Shown: positions 55,969 through 64,000 of the stretch, piece after piece
Layout of the letters: every line of letters begins with the position of its first letter
How positions within the stretch are numbered: the stretch's first letter is position 1
DNA from: Gelidibacter japonicus
GTDB taxonomy: Bacteria > Bacteroidota > Bacteroidia > Flavobacteriales > Flavobacteriaceae
Direction of reading: 5' to 3'
DNA: 64,000 nucleotides
NCBI RefSeq assembly: GCF_010725055.1
Contig: NZ_BJKB01000002.1
Span: forward strand, 124,001-188,000
Notes under the pieces: model-generated
What the model was told of the DNA's origin: nothing
Seen by the model: only the letters and a program-made list of their open reading frames with translations
Databases searched by the model: none
Made by a program: the position numbers and the translations under genes

Positions 55969-56667
55969 ATGAATGTATTTAAAAAAATGAAATTTGGCAT
56001 TGTTGCACTGTCCCTGGCAACTGTATTTACGGCCTGTTCATCGGATGATGATTCAACAAATGCCCCAAATCAAGGCAATTTAAAAATAGCTGCCAAAGCA
56101 AGTTATATCCCAGTAGCCACTAGAGGTACTGATAACGTGATTCTTGGAGAGTTTTTAGTGAATTTTAAAGAAATTGAATTGGAACTTCAAGACGGTTTTT
56201 ACGATAGCGATGATGATATCGAATTGAAAGGCCCTTTTGAAATCGATCTTTTATCCGGAAACAGCATCCAATTGGTAGACATTGAAATTCCAAATGGGGT
56301 GTATGAAGAAATTGAATTTGAATTTGACAAAAGTGAAAATCAAAACTCTGACTTGTTTGGAAAAAGTATGTTGTTGACAGGAGAAATCAATGGACAGTCT
56401 TTTGTTTTTTGGCATGATTTTGAGGACGAAATCGAAATTGATTACGAAGATAGCGACCAAAATCTGATCATCAACAACGACACAAAAGAGGTAGTCATTA
56501 ACTTCGACATCAACGCTGTATTGGGCATGGTAGATCTGTCTACTGCTACTGATGGTGATGGCGATGGTGTGATTACGATCAGTCCAGAAGATATGGATGG
56601 TAACAATGATTTGGCAGAAGCACTGAAAGAAGCTTTCAAAGTACAAATTGATTTGTTGGATGATTAA
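55969..56667 (+). CDS. DUF4382 lipoprotein
   Basis: A 232-residue protein with a lipoprotein signal (FTAC, Cys23) followed by a Ser-Asp-rich linker (CSSDDDS). Such an acidic run right after the Cys resembles the surface-export signal described for Bacteroidota lipoproteins. The rest is a DUF4382-type beta fold (VILGEFLVNFKEIELELQDG; IEIPNGVYEEIEFEFDKSEN), acidic throughout, with DGDGDGVITISPEDMDGNND near residue 200, which looks like a calcium-binding loop. Function unknown. It has its own terminator. Confidence 0.85.
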   Translation: MNVFKKMKFGIVALSLATVFTACSSDDDSTNAPNQGNLKIAAKASYIPVATRGTDNVILGEFLVNFKEIELELQDGFYDSDDDIELKGPFEIDLLSGNSIQLVDIEIPNGVYEEIEFEFDKSENQNSDLFGKSMLLTGEINGQSFVFWHDFEDEIEIDYEDSDQNLIINNDTKEVVINFDINAVLGMVDLSTATDGDGDGVITISPEDMDGNNDLAEALKEAFKVQIDLLDD

Positions 56668-57281
56668 GAATCAGTAAATAACAATCTTGATAAAAACTGC
56701 TCAGAAATGTTTGAAAACAATTATGGGCAGTTTTTTTGTACCCGATCATGAGCGTGCTTACGAGTAAAAGTACACAACCCGTACAAAAACTTAACTCCTT
56801 GGTTCGCAACGAAATAACGACGAACACTAGGTTTTAAAAACAAATAGTTTGGCGATATAGGCACAGTTCTTTGCTTCCAATAGCGATAGGGCATGACATA
56901 AACACTTTAGACTAGTATTTTTTAGGCTTTGGGCATTCCCGCCGATACTGATGAGTTGCTCTTTTTTAATATAGAACTAACTTGCGATCATACTATTTTG
57001 AATACGGTCATCAGAACGCAACTCGAGATCATTAAAATATCACCATTAATCGGTTCAAATCCAATAGCCCATTCAACCTCCATATCACCACAAATGGCAC
57101 TCATAATTGTTTCTGAATTTTTGATGATTCTTATAAAACACCTTTAAAAGTATGAGCTAAGGAGAATTAAGTCCTCTTTTTAAAAAATAATACCAACTTT
57201 ACATAAAACAACGTTAAGTGCTTTAAGGAGCAATCTTTTATAATTATATTTAACCCAAGTTTCAAACAAATTCCCTTATTT
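56668..57281. other. Gene-free spacer behind the DUF4382 gene
   Basis: Holds the terminator and otherwise nothing I can support. Short frames exist on both strands (about 72 codons plus, about 50 codons minus) but neither resembles a known protein or has a clear start region. Confidence 0.55.
56692..56737 (+). terminator. Terminator after the DUF4382 gene
   Basis: AAAACTGCTCA and TGGGCAGTTTTTTT pair with one G-T around a 22-base loop, followed by T. Confidence 0.75.
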
Positions 57282-57857
57282 ATGAATACGTTTTTAAAAC
57301 GCCTTTTAATTGTCCTGGCCATAGTGGCAGCAGGCTTATTTTTATATTCCTATTTTGTTGAAGATATTTTTTCAAAACGAGTGAGTCCAAAAGATGTCGT
57401 AAAATTTGAATTAAATGATACAAAGTTGGAAGTGCTTTACAATAGACCTTATAAAAAAGGACGGGAGATTTTTGGTGCTTTGGTACCTTATGATAAAGTT
57501 TGGCGTACCGGTGCCAACGAAGCTACCACATTTACCACCAACAAAACCCTAATCATTGACGGCATTTCTGTGCCCAAGGGCATTTATACACTGTGGACCG
57601 TTCCTAATGATAGCCTTTGGAAGGTTTATTTTAATACCAAACAATACGAATGGGGTGTTGACGACCAAATGCGGCCTATGCGTGAACCAAAATATGATCT
57701 TTTGGAAGTTGATGTTCCTGTCATCCATTTAGACCATACCGTAGAACAGTTTACCATTGCTTTTGACAATACTGTAGATATTTTAAAAATGACCATGGCA
57801 TGGGACCAAACCAAAATTGAAGTCCCTATGGAAATCAGCAAAGACCAACCACAATAG
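57282..57857 (+). CDS. DUF2911 membrane-anchored protein
   Basis: A 191-residue protein with one N-terminal hydrophobic helix (about residues 7-26), then the DUF2911 beta domain: LEVLYNRPYKKGREIFGALVPYDKVWRTGANEATTF in family terms (residues 50-85), IPKG-like VPKGIYTLWTV, and WGVDDQMRPMREPKYDLLEV. The family is common in Bacteroidota and has no assigned function. It ends 17 bases before meaB, so the two are probably cotranscribed, though a shared role is not obvious. Confidence 0.9.
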   Translation: MNTFLKRLLIVLAIVAAGLFLYSYFVEDIFSKRVSPKDVVKFELNDTKLEVLYNRPYKKGREIFGALVPYDKVWRTGANEATTFTTNKTLIIDGISVPKGIYTLWTVPNDSLWKVYFNTKQYEWGVDDQMRPMREPKYDLLEVDVPVIHLDHTVEQFTIAFDNTVDILKMTMAWDQTKIEVPMEISKDQPQ

Positions 57858-57874
57858 GCTAAACTTGAATTATT

Positions 57875-58951
57875 TTGACCAAAAAAGGCAAAACCTCGGC
57901 ACTACAAGAAACTGAAGGTGTTTCTGAATCTGAAACGACCAACAAAAGTGCTATTGCTGCCATTAGAAATAAACGCCATAAACAACCTTCCACAGCAGAA
58001 TTGGTCAGAGGCATACGCGACAAAAACCGCACAGCACTGAGCAGGGCCATAACTTTGGTGGAAAGCACCAATCCGCAACATTTAACGATGGCCAATGAGA
58101 TCATTCAACAATGCCTTCCTTATGCCAATAAATCAATCAGGATTGGCATTACCGGTGTGCCCGGGGTCGGAAAAAGTACATTTATAGAAACTTTTGGCAC
58201 CTATTTGACGTCTAAAGGAAGGCAGATTGCTGTTTTAGCGGTAGACCCGAGCAGTTCTTTAAGTCGTGGCTCAATTTTAGGCGATAAAACCCGGATGGAA
58301 GCACTGGTCAAGGACGACAATGCCTTTATCCGTCCTTCACCATCTGGGACATCACTTGGTGGTGTGGCACGAAAAAGTAGGGAAACCATTATTCTGTGTG
58401 AAGCTGCTGGCTTTGATACCATCTTGATCGAAACTGTTGGCGTTGGGCAAAGTGAAACGGCCGTCCACAGTATGGTCGATTTCTTTTTATTATTGAAACT
58501 GGCCGGTGCAGGAGACGAATTGCAGGGCATTAAACGGGGCATTATGGAAATGGCAGATGCTATTGTGATCAACAAAGCAGATGGCGACAATCTTAAAAAT
58601 GCCAAAACTGCAAAGGTCGAGTTTAACAGGGCACTACACCTCTACCCTCCTAAAGATTCTGGATGGCAACCCAAAGTTCTTCTGGCTAGTGCGCTTGAAA
58701 ACAAAGGAATTCCAGAAGTTTGGCAACTGATTGAGGATTATTTAAGCTTAGTCAAAGAAAACCATTTTTTTGACCATACACGGAACGAACAAAACAAATT
58801 CTGGCTACTCCAAACCATTGAAGACCGACTCAAAACCGACTTCTACAATAATCCAACCATTAAAAAAGAATTAAAACACCAATTGGAACGTATTGAAAAT
58901 GGTGAAACCACGCCATTTGCTGCCGCGGAACTATTGCTGGGTCTCAAGTAA
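57875..58951 (+). CDS. meaB: Methylmalonyl-CoA mutase-associated GTPase
   Basis: A 358-residue G3E-type GTPase of the MeaB/ArgK group that guards adenosylcobalamin loading of methylmalonyl-CoA mutase. Walker A is GVPGVGKS (residues 94-101), [22 protein letters not shown] is the switch region, ETVGVGQSE near 192 the Walker B-like segment, and NKAD near 231 the guanine specificity motif. The first 40 residues are a variable, low-complexity leader. The start is TTG, 17 bases after the DUF2911 stop. The mutase genes are not in the window. Confidence 0.95.
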   Translation: MTKKGKTSALQETEGVSESETTNKSAIAAIRNKRHKQPSTAELVRGIRDKNRTALSRAITLVESTNPQHLTMANEIIQQCLPYANKSIRIGITGVPGVGKSTFIETFGTYLTSKGRQIAVLAVDPSSSLSRGSILGDKTRMEALVKDDNAFIRPSPSGTSLGGVARKSRETIILCEAAGFDTILIETVGVGQSETAVHSMVDFFLLLKLAGAGDELQGIKRGIMEMADAIVINKADGDNLKNAKTAKVEFNRALHLYPPKDSGWQPKVLLASALENKGIPEVWQLIEDYLSLVKENHFFDHTRNEQNKFWLLQTIEDRLKTDFYNNPTIKKELKHQLERIENGETTPFAAAELLLGLK

Positions 58952-59332
58952 ATCTCCACTAATATTTTAACGGATTTCTCTGTGAAACTTAATAGTGGGC
59001 AGTGGATAGTGGGTAGTAGTGGATTGACGGTGTATAATCCTCTCAACTTCATTGGAGAAGAGATTAAAACAACCTAAATAATGAAATCCGTTTATTCTTC
59101 TTCAATAGTTTCTGCGGCAATCTGCGGGAAACTTTAATGGTAAGTGACGGACAACTTCTCCCAACAACCTTCAGGAGTCAATTTCAACTTCAATTTCAAT
59201 TTCGACTTCTCCCGATACCCATTGGGATTCAACCTTCAGCGTTAAATTCTATATAAATCTCCATAGACTCGTATTTTTTTCTAATGGAAATCACTAACTT
59301 TTCATCAACTAATTCAAAATCCGAAGCGCTCT
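58952..59332. other. Gene-free spacer with heptads and hexads
   Basis: AGTGGGC AGTGGAT AGTGGGT near 58994 are seven-base units. TCAATT TCAACT TCAATT TCAATT near 59180 are six-base units. CTGCGGCAATCTGCGGGA near 59112 is a dispersed phrase. No gene. Confidence 0.65.
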
Positions 59333-60694
59333 ATGACATTATTCACAAAAATTAAGTCCATCATCAATCTGATGAAAGAAGTTGACTTTGAAGATCTTGG
59401 TAGAATTTCAGAGAAAATAGATTTACCTAAAATCATGAAAACTGTGGGAGAACTCGATGATAATCAGCTCGACGGACTCATGAAAATGCTCACCGAGAAA
59501 AGCAAAAAAGGACAACACCAACTTCCTCCTATTGATGGCGATTTTTATGATCTCGATTTAAAATTGACACAGGAACAGCGTGCGATTCAAATGAAAGTCC
59601 GCAATTTTATGCAGGATGAAGTAGAGCCTATTGCCAATGACTATTGGAAAAAAGCCAAATTCCCTATGGAAATCATCCCAAAATTAGCTGCCCTAAACAT
59701 TTGTGGTGTCGCCTATAAGGGTTATGGCTGCCCTGATCTTCCTTTTATTATGGAAGGCATCATCGCTGAAGAGTTGGCACGTGTGGATGTCTCGATCTCG
59801 ACTTTTTTTGGGGTTCATAGCGGACTTGCCATGGGGTCGATCTATCTCTGCGGAAGCGAAGAGCAAAAAGAAGAATGGCTACCGAGAATGCAAAAAATGG
59901 AATTGATAGGTGCCTTTGGTCTGACCGAACCCAATGTTGGAAGTGCCGTGGCGGGCGGAATGGAAACGACCTGTAGACTTGAAGGCGACGAGTGGATTTT
60001 AAACGGTCAAAAAAAATGGATTGGGAACGCCACATTTGCTGATGTGACGATTATATGGGCAAGAGACGAAACCAGCAACAAGGTCAAAGGATTTTTGGTT
60101 AGAAAGGGTACCCCCGGATTCACCACCGAAAAAATAGAAGATAAAATGGCATTAAGAACCGTACAGAATGCCATCATCACACTAAAGGAGTGTAGAATTG
60201 CTGAAAAAGACCGACTCCAAAACGCCAATTCGTTCAGAGATACGGCCAAAGTATTGCGGATGACCAGAGCGGGTGTAGCGTGGCAAGCCGTAGGTTGCGC
60301 AAGGGGAGCTTATGAAAATGCACTCAAATACACCAAAAAACGTGAACAGTTTGGAAAACCAATTGCTTCATTTCAATTGATACAAAATCATCTGGTGGAA
60401 ATGCTATCCAATCTCACAGCAATGAAAACCATGGTCTATAGACTTTCTGAATTGCAGGATCAAGGTCTTCTAACCGATGAACACGCCTCCTTAGCAAAGG
60501 TGTTTTGCTCTTTAAGGACACGAGATGTGGTCAGCCAGGCACGTGAGGTCATGGGTGGTAATGGTATTTTGTTGGAGTACAATGTGGCGCGGTTTGTGGC
60601 CGATGCGGAAGCCATATATTCTTATGAAGGCACCAAGGAAATCAATACCTTAATTGTGGGAAGAGCCATAACTGGATATAGTGCGTTTGTTTGA
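59333..60694 (+). CDS. Acyl-CoA dehydrogenase (glutaryl-CoA dehydrogenase-like)
   Basis: A 453-residue flavoenzyme. Residues 70-180 form the N-terminal helical domain (LTQEQRAIQMKVRNF), AFGLTEPNVGSAVAGGMET near 202 and WIGNATFADVTIIWAR near 234 are the FAD/substrate beta domain, and RMTRAGVAWQAVGCARGAYENAL and KKREQFGKPIASFQLIQ the second helical domain. The catalytic Glu is Glu432 (YSYEGTKEIN), the position used by glutaryl-CoA dehydrogenase. The first 60 residues are an extra charged helical extension absent from most family members. It starts 381 bases after meaB; substrate not proven. Confidence 0.9.
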   Translation: MTLFTKIKSIINLMKEVDFEDLGRISEKIDLPKIMKTVGELDDNQLDGLMKMLTEKSKKGQHQLPPIDGDFYDLDLKLTQEQRAIQMKVRNFMQDEVEPIANDYWKKAKFPMEIIPKLAALNICGVAYKGYGCPDLPFIMEGIIAEELARVDVSISTFFGVHSGLAMGSIYLCGSEEQKEEWLPRMQKMELIGAFGLTEPNVGSAVAGGMETTCRLEGDEWILNGQKKWIGNATFADVTIIWARDETSNKVKGFLVRKGTPGFTTEKIEDKMALRTVQNAIITLKECRIAEKDRLQNANSFRDTAKVLRMTRAGVAWQAVGCARGAYENALKYTKKREQFGKPIASFQLIQNHLVEMLSNLTAMKTMVYRLSELQDQGLLTDEHASLAKVFCSLRTRDVVSQAREVMGGNGILLEYNVARFVADAEAIYSYEGTKEINTLIVGRAITGYSAFV

Positions 60695-60832
60695 TTTTTA
60701 TAGCTATTGGACCACCTTGCTCAAAAGATCTATAATTGAGTTTAACGTTAAAACCAAAAAATTAAATATAGTTTTCAACTTTAGATTATCTATAATATTG
60801 AGCCCTACATTGGATCATTAATTCAACTGACT

Positions 60833-61507
60833 ATGAAAATTTTAATCGTTGAGGACGAAATTGAACTGCAGCAGTCCATTGTGACTTATTTACAAAAGGA
60901 TGGTCATATTTGCGAAACAGCATCCAACTTTAGTGAAGGCTCCTATAAATCAGACCTTTATGCCTATGATATTATTCTACTCGACATTAATCTACTGGAC
61001 GGCAGCGGTTTAGACATTTTGAAAACCTTAAAGGAAGAACACAAACATTCTGGCATTATCATCATTTCGGCCAACAGCTCTTTGGAAGACAAACTTAAGG
61101 GTCTTGATTTAGGTGCCGATGATTACCTGACCAAACCTTTTCATTTGGCCGAACTTAATTCACGCATCAGAGCCGTTCTACGACGTGGCCACTATGAAGG
61201 GAATGATATCATAAACTTTAATGAGATTTCTATCAATACTACATCGCGCACGGTTGTTGTCAACGAAGTAGACATTGTGTTGACTCGAAAAGAATTTGAT
61301 CTACTTCTCTTTTTTATCACCAATAAAAACCGTGTTCTTTCAAAGGAAATCATTGCAGAACATCTTTGGGGAGACCATAGCGATCTCTTGGACAATTTTG
61401 ATTTTATTTATGTCCATATCAATAACCTTAGAAAAAAACTGACCAATAAGGGAGCAAAATACATTCAGACCACTTATGGAAGTGGCTATAAATTCACAGA
61501 TACGTAG
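60833..61507 (+). CDS. OmpR-family response regulator
   Basis: A 224-residue two-domain regulator. Receiver domain: acidic pocket EDE at residues 7-9, phospho-acceptor Asp51 (LLDINLLDG), Thr/Ser switch in IIISANS and Lys in YLTKPF near 101. DNA-binding winged helix: VLTRKEFDLLLFFITNKNRV, HLWGDHSDLLDNFDFIYVHI and NLRKKL, ending TTYGSGYKF. It lies three bases ahead of the kinase gene. The boxes at 62787-62803 and 63601-63617 are candidate targets because OmpR/PhoB regulators bind 11-base direct repeats. Confidence 0.95.
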   Translation: MKILIVEDEIELQQSIVTYLQKDGHICETASNFSEGSYKSDLYAYDIILLDINLLDGSGLDILKTLKEEHKHSGIIIISANSSLEDKLKGLDLGADDYLTKPFHLAELNSRIRAVLRRGHYEGNDIINFNEISINTTSRTVVVNEVDIVLTRKEFDLLLFFITNKNRVLSKEIIAEHLWGDHSDLLDNFDFIYVHINNLRKKLTNKGAKYIQTTYGSGYKFTDT

Positions 61508-61510
61508 ATT

Positions 61511-62776
61511 TTGAAGGGACAAAAGAAAACAATGTCATTATCAAAAAAAATCTCTCAAAAACAATTGCTTTTTGGGCTCGCCATTGTTTTGGGGAGTCTG
61601 ACCATTCTATATTTTTTAACACGGGCCTATATTGTGGCAGAAGCCAAAGAAAGTCTTTACCACACAAATTTTCGAATAGAACAACAACTTGTTCAACAAA
61701 AGGAAGTAACATCATTATTTCCGCTTTTTGAAATCCATCAGGTTGAGCATCTTCACCCTGACACTCTAAAAGATACAATCATCTTTGATGTTCTTCAAAA
61801 TGAAAATGAACTCTTTAAGGAACTTAATGTCTATAAGACCATCAATACGAAAAATTACCATATAATCACCAGAACCTTAATGGTTGAATACGATGACACC
61901 TTGTTGACCATTCTCATCACTTTTGGAGTCATCATTATTTTGGTTTACCTGACCCAATTTATCTATAATAAAAATTTGAACAGAACAATTTGGACGCCTT
62001 TTTTTAAAAATATTGAAATTCTCAAAGCTTTTTCAATTAGGTCAGAACAAGCTATTCAACTAGAAGCCTCTGATATTTCTGAATTTTCAGAGTTAAATAT
62101 TGAAATTGAGGCGTTAACATCAAAATTGTCCACAGACTACCATAACTTAAAGCAGTTTACAGAAAACCTCTCGCATGAAGTCCAAACACCCTTGGCTATC
62201 ATTCAAGCAAAAATTGAAAATTTGATTGATGGATCGAAAGACCTGGAACAAGACCATTTAAAAACACTTTATGATATTCAAGACAATACAAAACGACTTT
62301 CCAAATTAAATAAAAGCCTTATCCTATTGACACGAATTGACAATCAACAATTTCATGATGTTGAAGCAATTTCAGTAAATACTATAATCGAAGAACTTTT
62401 AGAAAATCTAAAGGACATTTGGAACCATAAGAAGCTTGAAATTAATTTCTCTTCCCGTTCTGAAACTCGTATTTTAATGGACAGGAGTTTAGCAGATATT
62501 TTGTTCTCCAACCTTATAGGAAATGCCATAAAATACACTAATGCGAATGGGAACATAACTATTGCGATCACTTCTGACAGTTTCAAAATTTCCAACAACG
62601 GCGACAACAAGATAGCTGGCTCGGACCAATTGTTTCATCGATTTTATAAAGAAAACAAACAGTCCAAGTCATTAGGCCTCGGATTGGCCATAGTTAAAAA
62701 AATATGTGACTATTATAATTTTGAGCTTACTTATACCTATTCAAATAACATCCATGAGTTTGAAATTCAGTTCTGA
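61511..62776 (+). CDS. Sensor histidine kinase
   Basis: A 421-residue membrane kinase. Two helices (about residues 18-40 and 132-152) enclose a roughly 90-residue extracytoplasmic sensor. No typical HAMP is recognisable; a coiled segment leads to the H box ENLSHEVQTPLAIIQAKIEN with His222. The ATPase follows with LFSNLIGNAIKYTN (N box), FKISNNGD (degenerate G1) and SKSLGLGLAIVKKICDYYNF (G2). It is the QseC-like domain order in short form. The start is TTG, coupled to the regulator gene. The signal is unknown. Confidence 0.93.
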   Translation: MKGQKKTMSLSKKISQKQLLFGLAIVLGSLTILYFLTRAYIVAEAKESLYHTNFRIEQQLVQQKEVTSLFPLFEIHQVEHLHPDTLKDTIIFDVLQNENELFKELNVYKTINTKNYHIITRTLMVEYDDTLLTILITFGVIIILVYLTQFIYNKNLNRTIWTPFFKNIEILKAFSIRSEQAIQLEASDISEFSELNIEIEALTSKLSTDYHNLKQFTENLSHEVQTPLAIIQAKIENLIDGSKDLEQDHLKTLYDIQDNTKRLSKLNKSLILLTRIDNQQFHDVEAISVNTIIEELLENLKDIWNHKKLEINFSSRSETRILMDRSLADILFSNLIGNAIKYTNANGNITIAITSDSFKISNNGDNKIAGSDQLFHRFYKENKQSKSLGLGLAIVKKICDYYNFELTYTYSNNIHEFEIQF

Positions 62777-62786
62777 TCCTTTCTCT

Positions 62787-62821
62787 CTTTAAAATCTCTT
62801 TAGAATTCCATTGTAATTTTA
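62787..62821 (+). promoter_or_regulatory. Direct-repeat operator and -7 box before the four-repeat membrane protein
   Basis: CTTTAA-AATCT-CTTTAG gives two six-base half-sites with 11-base period, the geometry of OmpR/PmrA-type boxes. Ten bases further is TAATTTTA, close to the -7 consensus TAnnTTTG, 19 bases before the ATG. The same arrangement recurs at 63601-63635. Confidence 0.6.
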
Positions 62822-62840
62822 AGCCTTACTTAAAATAAAA

Positions 62841-63605
62841 ATGGAACATTTAAACAAAGTCGCCAAGATAACATTCTTGTTTTGGTGCATGAAAATCGTT
62901 GCGACCACACTTGGGGAAACTTTAGGAGATTTTATAGCCCAAACGTTGGGCTTGGGTTATACTGTGGGTATTTCCATAACACTCGTTTTTTTCTTGATTG
63001 TCTTGAGCATACAGCTCTATTCAAAAAAATATATCCCACTTTTCTTTTGGCTGGTTATCATTGCAACGACCACCCTCGGCACAGAAATTTCTGATTTTAT
63101 GGACCGAAGTTTAGGACTTGGTTACACTTATGGTAGTATCATCTTATGCGCAGGACTCTTATTGACCCTGTTGATTTGGTATTTGAGTTTCAAAAATCTT
63201 GAGGTCCATCCTATTTATCAAAGGAAGAAAGAATTGCTCTTTTGGACTGCCGTACTGTTCTCTAACAGTCTGGGCACGGCTTTTGGCGACTATCTAAGTG
63301 ACAATATCGGGTTGAGTTATCTCATGGGAGCTTTAGTTACGGCATCTATAATTGCATTGGTTATTGGGTTGCATTATTTTACCAAGGCCAACCAAATCCT
63401 GTTGTTTTGGATTGCCTTTGTTTTTACCCGCCCATTTGGCGCCACCTTTGGTGACTTTCTTACCAAGCCTATAGCCAAAGGCGGATTGGATTTAGGCACA
63501 TTAACAGCATCCATTATAGCAATGGTACTCATGGCGATCTTTATTTTCGTTTCTCACTCAAAGTTAAGAACCAGTAACACAGGTTTAGTAAAGCCAACCA
63601 CTTAA
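62841..63605 (+). CDS. COG4705-like four-repeat membrane protein
   Basis: A 254-residue integral membrane protein with about eight helices. It is a fourfold repeat: each unit begins with FW (residues 14, 69, 134, 189), continues with a helix, then a TTLG-E/T-x-x-G/S-D-F/Y block and GLGYxxG (degenerate in unit 4). The conserved Asp and Gly in every unit suggest a pseudo-symmetric channel or carrier. I relate it to the uncharacterised COG4705 family from memory. Its site beside a two-component system and a sulfatase hints at envelope homeostasis; function is unknown. Confidence 0.8.
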   Translation: MEHLNKVAKITFLFWCMKIVATTLGETLGDFIAQTLGLGYTVGISITLVFFLIVLSIQLYSKKYIPLFFWLVIIATTTLGTEISDFMDRSLGLGYTYGSIILCAGLLLTLLIWYLSFKNLEVHPIYQRKKELLFWTAVLFSNSLGTAFGDYLSDNIGLSYLMGALVTASIIALVIGLHYFTKANQILLFWIAFVFTRPFGATFGDFLTKPIAKGGLDLGTLTASIIAMVLMAIFIFVSHSKLRTSNTGLVKPTT

Positions 63606-63635
63606 AAGTCTCTTTAGAATTGGAACGTAATTTTA
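63601..63635 (+). promoter_or_regulatory. Direct-repeat operator and -7 box before the sulfatase gene
   Basis: CTTAAA-AGTCT-CTTTAG, 11-base period, then AATT, five variable bases and GTAATTTTA. It matches the box at 62787-62821 in half-sites, spacing and -7 element. It overlaps the stop codon of the preceding gene and lies 15 bases from the next ATG. Confidence 0.6.
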
Positions 63636-63649
63636 TTCGAAAATTAACA

Positions 63650-64000
63650 ATGACAACATTTAGATTACCGCAAAGGTTTACATTATTAAAATCTTTCATT
63701 TTTATTTTTATCCTATCTTCAACAGCAATTAGAGTGCTTTTATTTATTTGGAGTTTTAATGAAGTAGATGTGAACTTATTTCATATTGTCAATACTTTTT
63801 TAATCGGCTTTCTATTTGACCTTGGAACCATCTCGCTGTTTTTGACGCCATATGTACTGTATCTTTTGTTACTCCCTAAAAAATTACATGGCAGTTTATT
63901 TGATAGAATTACCACCTATAGTGCCTATCTTTTAGGCTTGATCATTATAATCTTTTCGTTTATAGCTGAAATCACTTTTTGGGAAGAGTTCAAAAGTCGT
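63650..64000 (+). CDS. N-terminal part of an LTA-synthase-like sulfatase family protein, cut by the window edge
   Basis: The first 117 codons are open to the window end: MTTFRLPQRFTLLKSFIFIF and onward, with three membrane helices (about residues 14-32, 46-75, 92-110) and ending AEITFWEEFKSR. Bacteroidota LTA synthase/phosphoethanolamine-transferase-like sulfatases open this way, and FWEEF before the periplasmic linker is a pattern I recognise from them. The catalytic alkaline-phosphatase-like domain would lie beyond the edge, so the assignment rests on the N-terminus only. Confidence 0.7.
   Translation, partial: MTTFRLPQRFTLLKSFIFIFILSSTAIRVLLFIWSFNEVDVNLFHIVNTFLIGFLFDLGTISLFLTPYVLYLLLLPKKLHGSLFDRITTYSAYLLGLIIIIFSFIAEITFWEEFKSR

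Noticed and set aside
57050-57070. tRNA-like T-loop (GGTTCAAATCC)
   Set aside because: The surrounding arms do not pair and no cloverleaf can be drawn.
56929-57147. 72-codon plus-strand frame and a roughly 50-codon minus-strand frame in the same spacer
   Set aside because: Neither has a convincing start, composition or similarity; the minus-strand one reads somewhat protein-like but I cannot name it.

Overview
The window looks like a chromosomal segment of a Flavobacteriaceae-type member of the Bacteroidota. Reasons: AT-rich DNA; promoters of the TTTG-N18/19-TAnnTTTG type; few obvious Shine-Dalgarno sequences and several TTG starts; a 1117-residue SecA; a fused cytochrome c assembly protein behind nrfHA; and families typical of the group (DUF2795, DUF4382, DUF2911, MG2/TonB-plug proteins, a Wzc with a Gly-Tyr tail). 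The species cannot be named from sequence alone.

Layout. (1) Bases 1 to about 23,490, minus strand: one large surface-polysaccharide locus read right to left from a clear promoter in front of wza. First come the conserved assembly genes (wza, wzc, initiating sugar transferase), then nucleotide-sugar genes (TviB-like dehydrogenase, two SDR epimerases), the Wzm/Wzt exporter, and finally a very AT-rich strain-variable part: methyltransferase, five glycosyltransferases, a decayed acyltransferase, wecB, and a nonulosonic-acid cassette (neuB, neuC, neuA-like) with a 2-hydroxyacid dehydrogenase and the first codons of one more gene. Two scars interrupt it: a DUF559 gene between 312-base direct repeats, and a duplicated wzm/wzt junction. 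(2) 23.7-33.6 kb: housekeeping and stress genes (ABC-F, methyltransferase, ABC ATPase, DUF58, an OxyR with both redox cysteines, cob(I)alamin adenosyltransferase, DUF2795) separated by repeat-rich spacers, including a 1.7 kb gene-free repeat array. (3) 33.9-50.6 kb: secA, envelope genes (MG2/TonB-plug protein, beta-barrel, AsmA-like) and an ammonifying nitrite-reductase operon nrfH-nrfA-ccsBA. (4) 50.6-60.7 kb: NAD salvage (pncA, nicotinate phosphoribosyltransferase), a 5'-nucleotidase lipoprotein, a J-domain/KTSC protein, DUF4382 and DUF2911 proteins, meaB and an acyl-CoA dehydrogenase. (5) 60.8-64 kb: a two-component system followed by a four-repeat membrane protein and the start of an LTA-synthase-like sulfatase; the last two share an upstream site built of 11-base direct repeats.

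How it works together. The polysaccharide genes could build a UDP-HexNAcA and nonulosonate-containing glycan on undecaprenyl phosphate and export it through Wzm/Wzt with Wza and Wzc; no flippase or polymerase of the Wzx/Wzy kind is visible. The nrf genes reduce nitrite to ammonia and bring their own heme-attachment machinery. The right end resembles an envelope-stress regulon.

Most striking non-genic signals: (a) many gene-free stretches are built of unrelated seven-base units, so that the period is shared but the sequence is not; (b) the palindrome-rich direct repeats around the lone DUF559 gene; (c) paired 11-base-period boxes in front of the two genes next to the two-component system; (d) evidence of allele exchange inside the polysaccharide locus (a mosaic wzt, a mosaic glycosyltransferase, a wzt/wzm junction remnant, an acyltransferase pseudogene).
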